7,780 bases of DNA from the NCBI GenBank assembly GCA_900549275.1, contig URNU01000056.1, positions 1-7,780 of the forward strand, given 5' to 3'. Source of the stretch: an uncultured Collinsella sp. (GTDB taxonomy: Bacteria; Actinomycetota; Coriobacteriia; Coriobacteriales; Coriobacteriaceae). The notes under the pieces were generated by a model that was given only the letters and a program-made list of their open reading frames with translations, was not told the DNA's origin and did no database searches. This document shows, piece after piece, positions 1-5,323 of this stretch (position 1 is its first letter; each line of letters begins with the position of its first letter). The position numbers were made by a program, and so were the translations under genes.

Positions 1-3
1 TCA

Positions 4-402
4 ATGAGAAAGATAGTTGTGGCGAGCCATTCCCTTCTCGCCCAGGGCTTCAAGGACACCCTCGAGTTCCTTACGGGTAAGAGCGACGCCATCAACGCCG
101 TGTGCGCCTACGTGAACGACAACGGCGAGGGGCTCGACGCGGCGGTCGAGGCGGCGCTTTCGGGCACTGACGAGGTCGTCGTCCTCACCGACGCGCTCGG
201 CGGCAGCGTGAACCAGCGCTTCTCCCGCTTCGCCTCCGACCGGATCCACGTGATCGCGGGTGTCAACCTCCCGCTCGCCATGACGGTCGCGCTCGCGCGC
301 TCCGACGAGAAACTCGACTTCGACGCCCTCGTCGACGAGGCGCGCCAGCAGATCGTCTACGTGAACGGTGCCAGTTCCGCCGAGTGCGAAGACGACGAAT
401 AG
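4..402 (+). CDS. PTS system mannose/fructose/sorbose-family EIIA subunit
   Basis: This 132-residue cytoplasmic protein is a stand-alone EIIA of the mannose-type phosphotransferase system. It takes phosphate from HPr on a histidine and passes it to the EIIB partner during sugar import. Seen: an N-terminal beta strand ending in ASHS with H9 at the position of the phosphorylated histidine, and the TDALGGSVN motif (62-70) that matches the VDxxGGSPxN loop of E. coli ManX, with D63 as the active-site aspartate. N88-L-P90 is the usual NLPM-like strand end. The length fits a single EIIA domain without fused EIIB. The ATG lies three bases from the window edge, so its ribosome binding site is not visible. 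The ATGA context is compatible with overlap by an upstream gene's stop. The next gene starts 12 bases downstream, so they are probably co-transcribed. Family assignment is firm; the substrate is not readable from EIIA alone. Confidence 0.88.
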   Translation: MRKIVVASHSLLAQGFKDTLEFLTGKSDAINAVCAYVNDNGEGLDAAVEAALSGTDEVVVLTDALGGSVNQRFSRFASDRIHVIAGVNLPLAMTVALARSDEKLDFDALVDEARQQIVYVNGASSAECEDDE

Positions 403-414
403 AGGAGGTCGACG

Positions 415-1539
415 ATGAGAGAGTTCCTTAAGGACGTGTGGATGCACGGCGGTGAGGAAAGCCGCGCCATCACCCCCGAGAACATCACGGGCGAGAAGGG
501 CCGCGCCGCCATGTCGGCCAGCCACCTCGGCGTCGGCCGCAAGGGCTCGTGCTGCGTGCCCCTTGAGTCCGGCGAGACCATCACGCTCGCGGACATTGAG
601 GGTCCCGGCATCATCCGCCACATCTGGATGACCGTCCCCGACAAGACCGCCGCCGGCAGCTTTGTCATGCGCGACCTCGTGCTGCGCTTCTACTGGGACG
701 ACGAGGAGACCCCCTCGGTCGAGTGCCCTGTCGGCGACTTCTTCTGCAACGGCTTCGGTGAGCGCGCCATCGTCAACTCGATGCCCATCTGCGTGAACCC
801 GACGGGCGGCATGAACTGCTACTTCGAGATGCCTTTCAGGAAGCACGCCAAGGTCACGCTTACGAGCGAGCACCCCGGGTTCATTAAGTACATCTTCTAC
901 ACGTTCAACTACGCGCTCACCGACGTGCCGGACGACGCCATGTACTTCCACGCCCGTTTTAACCGCGAGCGCAGCACCCGCAGGGGCGTCGACTACACCG
1001 TGCTCGACGGCGTGCGCGGTAAGGGCTACTACGTCGGCACCTACATGGCCCTGTGCGCCCTGGAGCGCTATTGGTGGGGCGAGGGCGAGATGAAGTTCTT
1101 CCTCGACGGCGACGAGGAGTTCCCCACGGTCACCTCGACGGGAGCCGAGGACTACTTCGGCGGCGCCTGGGCCTTCCTCGACAGGCCGCCCCACGCGCTG
1201 CCCGAGGCGCAGTGCTTCAACACGCTGTTCGCCGGCTACCCGTACCGCTCGACGCGCGACGCCACGCGCGACCGCTTCAGCGCGGGCAAGCCGAACCCGA
1301 ACCCGATGCTCGCGACCAACGACGACGCGCTGCCCAGGCACGGCCTCTACAGGTGGCACCTTCCCGACCCGATCTCGTTCAAGGAGGACCTGCGCGTGAC
1401 GTTCCAGGACCTCGGCAACGACGACATCAAGCTCTACGAGCGCGAGGACGACATCTCCACCGTCGCCTACTGGTACCAAAGCGAGCCGCACGCCGTGCTC
1501 GCCCCGTTTGCCGCAAGGCAGGACCGCGTGCCCAGGTAG
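415..1539 (+). CDS. GH172 (DUF2961) glycoside hydrolase
   Basis: This 374-residue protein belongs to the DUF2961 family, now GH172, which contains a difructose dianhydride I synthase/hydrolase with alpha-D-fructofuranosidase activity and exo-alpha-D-arabinofuranosidases. No signal peptide is visible, so it probably acts in the cytoplasm. Seen: IEGPGIIRHIWMTV (61-74), RFYWDDEETPSVECPVGDFF (91-110), WGEGEMKFFLDGDEEFP (221-237) and STGAEDYFGGAW (241-252). These are the family's signature blocks. E223 and E245 sit where I would expect the two catalytic glutamates, but I cannot align them here. The start is supported by GAGGAGG six bases before the ATG. It lies between a PTS EIIA and a ROK kinase, which favours a fructose- or arabinose-furanoside role in sugar use rather than wall turnover. 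The exact linkage is inference. Full length for the family, no breaks seen. Confidence 0.88.
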   Translation: MREFLKDVWMHGGEESRAITPENITGEKGRAAMSASHLGVGRKGSCCVPLESGETITLADIEGPGIIRHIWMTVPDKTAAGSFVMRDLVLRFYWDDEETPSVECPVGDFFCNGFGERAIVNSMPICVNPTGGMNCYFEMPFRKHAKVTLTSEHPGFIKYIFYTFNYALTDVPDDAMYFHARFNRERSTRRGVDYTVLDGVRGKGYYVGTYMALCALERYWWGEGEMKFFLDGDEEFPTVTSTGAEDYFGGAWAFLDRPPHALPEAQCFNTLFAGYPYRSTRDATRDRFSAGKPNPNPMLATNDDALPRHGLYRWHLPDPISFKEDLRVTFQDLGNDDIKLYEREDDISTVAYWYQSEPHAVLAPFAARQDRVPR

Positions 1540-1566
1540 GGTCGCCTCGAAACAAGCCAACGTTAT

Positions 1567-1600
1567 GGGCGCCCGCGGTTGACCATGACTGCGGGCGCCC
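1567..1600 (+). promoter_or_regulatory. Intercistronic GC-rich hairpin, possible attenuator or mRNA stabiliser
   Basis: GGGCGCCCGC (1567-1576) is perfectly complementary to GCGGGCGCCC (1591-1600). The stem extends inward by a G-U, a G-C and a T-A pair to about 13 bp. Only CCTTTG follows, so it lacks a proper U-tract. It lies between the GH172 stop and the kinase start, just ahead of the kinase ribosome binding site AAGGAGG (1607-1613). It may lower read-through into the kinase gene or protect the 3' end of the upstream message. Which of these it does cannot be told from sequence. Confidence 0.6.
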
Positions 1601-1618
1601 CTTTGTAAGGAGGATCGC

Positions 1619-2503
1619 ATGAGCGAAAAGCAAATGAGGCTCGGCGCCCTCGAGGCCAGCGGGACCAAGATGGTCTGTGCCGTGGTGTCCGGCGACGGCG
1701 AGGTCCTCGACCGTATGGAGACCCCTACGCTTACGCCCGCCGAGACCGTCCCGCAAATGGTCGAGTGGTTCACCGCCCGCGATGTGGACGCGTTGGGCAT
1801 CGGCGCCTTCGGCCCGACCTGCGTCGACCCCAACGATGAGCGCTACGGTTCCATCCTCCAGACGCCCAAGCTCGCGTGGCGAGGCTATGGTCTTCGCGTC
1901 GCGTTCGCCGACGCCCTCGGGATTCCGGTGACCTACGACACGGACGTGAACGTTGCCTGCCTCGGCGAAGTGGTCTTCGGCTGCTGCAAGGGGCTCGAGG
2001 ACGCCGTCTACGTGACCATCGGCACCGGCGTGGGCACGGGCGTCATGTGCGCGGGCAGGCTCCTTCACGGCATGCTGCACCCCGAGGCCGGCCACATGCT
2101 GGTAAGGACCCGTCCCACCGAGGAGGGACGCTGCGTCTGCCCGAGCCACGCGAGCTGTCTCGAGGGCCTCGCCTCCGGCCCCGCCATCGCCGCGCGCTGG
2201 GGAAAGCCCGCGGCCGAGCTCGCGGACAACGCTGAGGTGTGGGCGCTCGAGGGGGATTATCTGGGGCAGATGTGCGCGAACCTCGTGCTCATGTACTCGC
2301 CTCGCCGCATCGTCCTCGGCGGCGGCGTGATGCACCAGGAGCAGCTCTACGGCATCGTCCGCAAGAAGACCCTCGAATATCTGGGTGGCTACATCCAGAC
2401 CGCCGAGCTTAAGGACATGGAGAGCTACATCTGCGCCCCGGGCTGCGGCGGCGACCAAGGAATCCTCGGCGCGGCCGAGCTGGCAAGAAGGGCGCTCGCA
2501 TAA
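1619..2503 (+). CDS. ROK-family sugar kinase, probable fructokinase
   Basis: This 294-residue cytoplasmic kinase transfers phosphate from ATP to a hexose, most likely fructose. Seen: an N-terminal phosphate-binding segment LGALEASGTK (8-17), which in fructokinase-type ROK proteins reads GGIEAGGTK; GAFGP (62-66); DTDVNVACLGE (107-117) with D109 as the expected catalytic base; IGTGVGTGV (134-142); and the zinc-binding region with EAGH (H159) and C-P-x-H-x-x-C (C174, H177, C180) followed by LEGLASGP (181-188). The LEGLASGPAI block after CPxHxxC is characteristic of the fructokinase branch rather than glucokinases or repressors. No DNA-binding domain is present. AAGGAGG five bases upstream of the ATG fixes the start. 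It follows the GH172 gene by 79 bases, so it is probably the last gene of the operon. Free fructose released by the hydrolase is the natural substrate guess; mannose or another hexose remains possible. Confidence 0.87.
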   Translation: MSEKQMRLGALEASGTKMVCAVVSGDGEVLDRMETPTLTPAETVPQMVEWFTARDVDALGIGAFGPTCVDPNDERYGSILQTPKLAWRGYGLRVAFADALGIPVTYDTDVNVACLGEVVFGCCKGLEDAVYVTIGTGVGTGVMCAGRLLHGMLHPEAGHMLVRTRPTEEGRCVCPSHASCLEGLASGPAIAARWGKPAAELADNAEVWALEGDYLGQMCANLVLMYSPRRIVLGGGVMHQEQLYGIVRKKTLEYLGGYIQTAELKDMESYICAPGCGGDQGILGAAELARRALA

Positions 2504-2535
2504 CTTGCGCTCTCTCCGCCATACAACGCGTTAAG

Positions 2536-2585
2536 AAAAGACGAGCGCCTCTTGCCAATTGGGCGGCAAGAAGCGCTCGTCTTTT
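2536..2585. terminator. Bidirectional intrinsic terminator between convergent operons
   Basis: AAAAGACGAGCGC (2536-2548) pairs perfectly with GCGCTCGTCTTTT (2573-2585). After one mismatch, TCTTGCC (2550-2556) pairs with GGCAAGA (2565-2571), leaving an eight-base loop. The stem is about 20 bp, with an A-run on one arm and a T-run on the other, so a U-tract is transcribed in either direction. It lies 32 bases after the kinase stop and 13 bases beyond the end of the convergent methyltransferase gene, so it can serve both operons. Confidence 0.9.
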
Positions 2586-2598
2586 ACATTTTTGTCTC

Positions 2599-3429
2599 TC
2601 AAAATCTTATTTTCACGATTTGCATTTTCATCCCGTTGTCACCGACCCTTGCGAGAAACCGGAAAAAGCCGCTGACAGAAGGGTCTCTCAAATCGTTATA
2701 ACCCAGCATATAGCCGCGACTTGTGACCTGCAGACGGCTGTCCCACGTGCCGATTTCCTTGGCGGCATCCGAAACCGCAAAATATGCCCCCACATCCTTG
2801 ATTTTTGCAGTCTTAAGCCATGTTTTTGCGATCATCTTTACTGCTGTCCGATTGGCTGCATCAAAGACCAGCACACCGCCGGGGAAAGCGTCCGCCATCT
2901 CCCGCACCAGTTCCCGGACCTGCTGGGTCAGAAAGTAATAGAACACCCCGGAGGCAAAGAACACCGCCCCGCCGGAGGCATCGATTTTGCCAAACCATGC
3001 GGTGTCTTTCAGATCGCAGGGGATATTTTGTTCTCGATCCTCGGCGGGCAGCAGCTGCTGCCGCAAGGCAATCACATCCGGGAAGTCCAGATTGTAAATC
3101 TTGCATCTACCGTTGTCGCAGGTTCTGCCGGTGTTGTCCAGCCCACAGCCCAGATTGACCACCGCCGCATTGGGGTGGTCTTTCAGGTAATCCCGCACCT
3201 CGAAAGCAAGATCACCCTGCCGCATGGCCACCTCCAGCGCACCAAAGCGCTGCATCAGGCTGCGGGAGTTTTTCTCTGCCTCTGAAAAGTCGTAGTCGAT
3301 CTGGTCGAGCAGGCGAACCGCTGTTTCATCCCTATAAAGGTTCGGGTACAGCTCCGTACACAGCTTCCGGGAATACAGCGGGAGGATCAGCGTCTCCTGC
3401 ACGGCGTTTTTCTCAATTCTACATTTCAT
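2599..3429 (-). CDS. Class I SAM-dependent methyltransferase, LCM/TcmP-like family
   Basis: This 276-residue protein resembles the leucine carboxyl methyltransferase/TcmP-type O-methyltransferases (Pfam PF04072-like), a family annotated in polyketide tailoring and in many bacterial proteins of unknown substrate. Seen: VVNLGCGLDNTG (90-101) as the SAM-binding motif I in the family-typical form NLGCGLD; YNLDFPDVI (112-120) with D115 as the probable ribose-binding acid and the following PDVI; GAVFFASGVFYYF (154-166) as the core strand before the family's helix; and GGVLVFDAANR (184-194). No signal or membrane segment. GGAAGGA five bases before the ATG supports the start. It is the last gene of a minus-strand set of three methyltransferases and ends at a convergent terminator. 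The methylated compound is unknown. I am sure of the fold and fairly sure of the family. Confidence 0.82.
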   Translation of the reverse strand: MKCRIEKNAVQETLILPLYSRKLCTELYPNLYRDETAVRLLDQIDYDFSEAEKNSRSLMQRFGALEVAMRQGDLAFEVRDYLKDHPNAAVVNLGCGLDNTGRTCDNGRCKIYNLDFPDVIALRQQLLPAEDREQNIPCDLKDTAWFGKIDASGGAVFFASGVFYYFLTQQVRELVREMADAFPGGVLVFDAANRTAVKMIAKTWLKTAKIKDVGAYFAVSDAAKEIGTWDSRLQVTSRGYMLGYNDLRDPSVSGFFRFLARVGDNGMKMQIVKIRF

Positions 3430-3440
3430 AGGTTCCTTCC

Positions 3441-3506
3441 TCAGTGAATAAAGACTGTCATAATTGCCGCCAGCACAGCCGCTATGACCGTCATGTCTAT
3501 CGCCAT
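3441..3506 (-). other. Possible 21-residue hydrophobic small ORF or remnant between two methyltransferase genes
   Basis: The 115-base gap between two methyltransferase genes contains an in-frame stretch coding for a very hydrophobic peptide. From the ATG at 3506 it reads 21 residues ending TVIAAVLAAIMTVFIH, which could form one membrane helix. The same frame is open further upstream into the preceding gene. Its TGA overlaps the ribosome binding region of the next gene, which would allow translational coupling. There is no good ribosome binding site in front of the ATG. It could be a genuine small membrane peptide, a leader, or the tail of a lost membrane protein gene. I do not recognise it. 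Confidence 0.25.
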
Positions 3507-3544
3507 GTGCAGGATGGATGCAAAAATGCCCGTGCTTGTTACCC

Positions 3545-4150
3545 TTACTTCCGTGCCGTGACGCAAAGCCACCTTTTCTTTTTGCGTATCTGCACCTCGT
3601 GAAAACCCGCCTGCTCCAGACACGCCTTTAATTCAATGTCCTTGTAGATGGTCATGCCGCCGATGATCTGCATCCACCTCTCGTCCTTGTCCGTATCGCC
3701 ATTGCTCTCGTTGCAGATAAGAACTGTCGCGCCTGGCTTCAGCGTCCGCCAAACCTCACGGAAACATCGGGGCAAATCAGGCCAGAAATAGACGGTTTCA
3801 AAGGCCGTGGCAGCATCGAAACAGCTATTCTCAAACGCCATATCCGCTACACTGCCTTGCAGAACGGCGCAACGCCCCTCCTGAATTGCAGTTCGGTTGA
3901 GCTTTCTAGCCTTCTCCACGCTGACGGGCGAATAGTCGATGCCCTTGACGACGCCATGCGGGCATTTTTTCAGCAGCCGTTTTATGTTCGCCCCGCCGCC
4001 GCAGCCGCAATCCAGCACCTTGGCGTTTGGCGCAAGTCGTTGAAATTGAAGTCCCCACCGCGCCATAGGGCTGTGGCCCAGATTCATCATGGCAACCATA
4101 AGTTTTCCGCCGAGGTCCACGGGCTTGCGGGTATTTTCAAAGAACGACAT
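3545..4150 (-). CDS. Class I SAM-dependent methyltransferase, UbiE/Methyltransf_11-like
   Basis: This 201-residue soluble methyltransferase has the seven-strand Rossmann-type fold. Seen: KVLDCGCGGGANI (44-56) as motif I, GIDYSPVSVEKA (70-81) with D72 as the SAM ribose-binding acid, GSVADMAFENSCFDAATAFE (99-118) spanning motifs II and III, and the helix CFREVWRTLKPGATVLI (129-145) typical of UbiE-like enzymes. The frame is open ten codons further upstream to an ATG at 4180, but GGAGGGG (4155-4161) stands four bases before the ATG at 4150, so I choose 4150. That start overlaps the end of the preceding methyltransferase gene by 14 bases, which points to translational coupling and a shared transcript. 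The short length leaves little room for a substrate domain. The substrate is unknown; a small molecule is more likely than RNA or protein. Confidence 0.83.
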   Translation of the reverse strand: MSFFENTRKPVDLGGKLMVAMMNLGHSPMARWGLQFQRLAPNAKVLDCGCGGGANIKRLLKKCPHGVVKGIDYSPVSVEKARKLNRTAIQEGRCAVLQGSVADMAFENSCFDAATAFETVYFWPDLPRCFREVWRTLKPGATVLICNESNGDTDKDERWMQIIGGMTIYKDIELKACLEQAGFHEVQIRKKKRWLCVTARK

Positions 4151-4766
4151 TTGGCCCCTCCGATTTTGTGCATTCCGCATAGGTCAACGGGAACGAGGCC
4201 TTCAGCACCGCGCTTTTCTGCACCGCCCAGCCGTTTTGACGCAGGAAACGCAGGTATTCCTCGCTTGTCCACCTGCTGTGGAGGGGGAATCCCGCCATAC
4301 TCATGAAAAAGGCTTTTGCCTTGCCGGAAACCGAGTTTCCCGCGTGGGTGAAGGTTGGCGCGATGAACACGCCGTCGTCCTTCAGCACCCGCCTGATTTC
4401 TTGCAGGGCCTTTTCCGGATGCGGCACTATGTGAAGCGCGTTGGACGCAATCACCACTTCGAAGGACTTCTGTGCATAGGGCAGGTGGAACATATCTTGT
4501 ACGGAAAAGTGCAGCTTTGCGGATTGACTGTCCCGTTTTGCTTCAAGGATCATCCTTGCAGAAGCGTCCGTAGCCTCGATGTGCGCCGCCGCATTCACGA
4601 TGCTCTTTGCGATAAGCCCCGTGCCGGTGGCAACCTCCAGCACGGTTTTTGCTTTCACCACCGGCCTGATCAGCTCATACATCTTCTCATACGCCGCCCG
4701 GTCCTTTCGCATGAAACGGTCGTACCGACCGGCATTCTTGTCCCAGAAGCCCTTGCGTTCGTGCAT
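4137..4766 (-). CDS. Class I SAM-dependent methyltransferase, Methyltransf_11-like, first gene of the cassette
   Basis: This 209-residue soluble methyltransferase shows TVLEVATGTG (41-50) as motif I, IEATDAS (63-69) with D67 binding the SAM ribose, VQDMFHLPY (89-97) with D91 in the adenine-contacting position, FEVVIASNALHIVPHP (102-117) and the helix ALQEIRRVLKDDGVFI (120-135). The N-terminal FWDKNAGRYDRFM (7-19) is typical of this group, in which a helix covers the SAM pocket. The frame can be extended five codons to a TTG at 4781. The ATG at 4766 has GGGGG eight bases upstream and gives the usual family N-terminus, so I prefer it. It is related to but clearly different from the next gene, so this is not a recent tandem duplication. 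A putative promoter and operator lie directly upstream. Substrate unknown. Confidence 0.83.
   Translation of the reverse strand: MHERKGFWDKNAGRYDRFMRKDRAAYEKMYELIRPVVKAKTVLEVATGTGLIAKSIVNAAAHIEATDASARMILEAKRDSQSAKLHFSVQDMFHLPYAQKSFEVVIASNALHIVPHPEKALQEIRRVLKDDGVFIAPTFTHAGNSVSGKAKAFFMSMAGFPLHSRWTSEEYLRFLRQNGWAVQKSAVLKASFPLTYAECTKSEGPNVVL
4155..4161 (-). promoter_or_regulatory. Ribosome binding site that decides the start of the second methyltransferase
   Basis: On the minus strand GGAGGGG is followed by CCAA and then the ATG at 4150. The upstream in-frame ATG at 4180 has no comparable site. The motif lies within the last codons of the first methyltransferase gene, consistent with coupled translation. 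Confidence 0.7.
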
Positions 4767-4783
4767 GGCTATCGCCCCCAAAC

Positions 4784-4801
4784 AGTTAGAGCCATCTAAC
4801 T
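4784..4801 (-). promoter_or_regulatory. Inverted repeat, candidate operator of the methyltransferase operon
   Basis: AGTTAGA (4784-4790) and TCTAACT (4795-4801) form a perfect 7-bp inverted repeat with a four-base spacer. It overlaps the candidate -10 element and the expected transcription start of the methyltransferase operon, the usual place for a repressor site. It could also form a small hairpin in the 5' leader. No regulator gene lies in the window. Confidence 0.45.
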
Positions 4802-4804
4802 ATA
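4799..4804 (-). promoter_or_regulatory. Candidate -10 element (TATAGT) for the methyltransferase operon
   Basis: TATAGT on the minus strand lies 33 bases upstream of the ATG at 4766. No good -35 box stands at 17 bases. The nearest candidate, TTATCT (4824-4829), is at a 19-base spacing, which would fit an activator- or MerR-dependent promoter. The assignment is tentative. Confidence 0.35.
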
Positions 4805-4821
4805 ACACACGAATCATACAG

Positions 4822-4840
4822 TAAGATAAGGCTAACCTTT
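4822..4840. promoter_or_regulatory. DtxR/IdeR-like iron box candidate
   Basis: TAAGATAAGGCTAACCTTT contains GGCTAACCT, one full half of the actinobacterial iron-box consensus as I remember it (TTAGGTTAGGCTAACCTAA). The other half matches at five of eight positions. It covers the -35 region of the putative methyltransferase promoter, a position expected for repression. The match is by eye, the symmetry is weak, and no iron-related gene is in view, so this is a hypothesis. Confidence 0.25.
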
Positions 4841-4848
4841 TTTCTTGG

Positions 4849-5001
4849 CTAAGACGCATCTCTTCGGTTTTCGCTTATAACAGCGCGAGTCAGATACTAG
4901 GCTGGAGCTGAAGAAGGAGCTTGGCGGACAGGTAGGTCGATACCGGTTCCCGGAACGGTGATCCAGCCAATTACACCAGGGCTCTAGTCATTGAGTGGGA
5001 G
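4849..5001 (-). pseudogene. Decayed class B-type sortase fragment
   Basis: On the minus strand one frame reads LPLND, a stop, then SPG followed by VIGWITVPGTGIDLPV, then RQAPSSAPA, a stop, YLTRAVISENRRDAS and another stop. The block VIGWITVPGTGIDLPV closely matches the start of the catalytic domain of class B-type sortases (NPDVIGWI-PGT-IDYPVVQ), and YLTRA stands where those enzymes have YLTHD. Sortases are membrane-anchored transpeptidases that attach surface proteins to the wall or build pili. The membrane anchor, catalytic histidine, cysteine and arginine are all missing, and stop codons interrupt the frame, so this is a remnant. It ends close to the promoter of the methyltransferase cassette, whose insertion may have removed the rest. 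The family match is by memory of the motif. Confidence 0.5.
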
Positions 5002-5109
5002 TAACATCCGCACATTATCGTGAGGTTTAATAAAGGTGGTTTTGTCGGTGATTTAGTGGCTTTTCATGTCCTGAAATTACCAGCAAACCATCTGAAACGA
5101 CGAAAGCTA

Positions 5110-5144
5110 ATGGCCCTTTGAACACTTTTCAAAGGGCCATTTTT
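5110..5144 (+). terminator. Strong intrinsic terminator without an obvious upstream gene
   Basis: ATGGCCCTTTGAA (5110-5122) pairs perfectly with TTCAAAGGGCCAT (5128-5140) around a five-base loop, and the T-run TTTTT (5140-5144) follows on the plus strand. This is a textbook intrinsic terminator for plus-strand transcription. Read on the minus strand, the tail is only TTAGCTTTC, so it may also weakly stop transcripts coming from the DNA methyltransferase gene. No plus-strand gene is recognisable before it. Confidence 0.8.
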
Positions 5145-5151
5145 ATGCGTT

Positions 5152-5289
5152 TTACCTGCGGTAACTCACTGAATTACGCTCGACGTTAAGACCCCGGTAC
5201 CCAGATACATCACGATTTTGCGCTGTTGATCTGCGAATAACCGATTTACAGAGAGCTTTGTGCTCACAGGTAATAACATTCTTATCCAT
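5152..5289 (-). other. Possible 45-residue small ORF downstream of the DNA methyltransferase
   Basis: From the ATG at 5289 the minus strand is open for 45 residues, beginning MDKNVITCEHKALCKSVIRR and ending VSYRR. It is basic and soluble in character. It starts 34 bases after the DNA methyltransferase stop and ends just before a hairpin terminator. No convincing ribosome binding site precedes the ATG, and I recognise no family. It may be a chance frame or the tail of a decayed gene. Confidence 0.2.
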
Positions 5290-5323
5290 TAACCAGGTTG
5301 CGCACTCATTCCATACTCACAGA

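Larger units (their letters stand above)
4782..5323. other. Gene-poor stretch between the methyltransferase cassette and the DNA methyltransferase
   Basis: These roughly 540 bases hold no intact gene that I recognise. From left to right they contain the inverted repeat and -10 candidate of the methyltransferase operon, a DtxR-like sequence, the broken sortase fragment on the minus strand, about 100 bases with nothing identifiable (5002-5109), the plus-oriented terminator, and a doubtful 45-residue minus-strand frame. Composition is lower in GC than in the flanking methyltransferase cassette. It looks like a junction where older genes have decayed or been replaced. Confidence 0.7.

Noticed and set aside
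1..1833. A 610-codon open frame on the minus strand across the sugar operon
   Set aside because: It is antisense to three well-recognised genes in very GC-rich DNA. Its translation is a low-complexity V/A/R/E-rich product typical of shadow frames.
1427..2458. A 343-codon minus-strand frame opposite the ROK kinase
   Set aside because: Same shadow effect; the plus-strand kinase has all catalytic and zinc motifs.
2620..3285. A 221-codon plus-strand frame opposite the LCM-type methyltransferase
   Set aside because: The minus strand carries clear SAM-binding motifs. The plus-strand product has no recognisable domain.
4089..4799. A 236-codon plus-strand frame opposite the first methyltransferase
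   Set aside because: It is antisense to a gene with full Methyltransf_11-type motifs, a usable start and coupling to the next gene.
4892..4960. A plus-strand frame reading DTRLELKKELGGQVGRYR as a possible gene tail
   Set aside because: It is short, closed by a stop just upstream, and antisense to the sortase-like motif, which is the stronger signal.
4900..4968. A possible structured RNA, with GGCTGGA pairing to TCCAGCC and an internal hairpin
   Set aside because: The region is better explained as the sortase remnant on the other strand. The pairing matches no riboswitch or ncRNA I know and could be chance.
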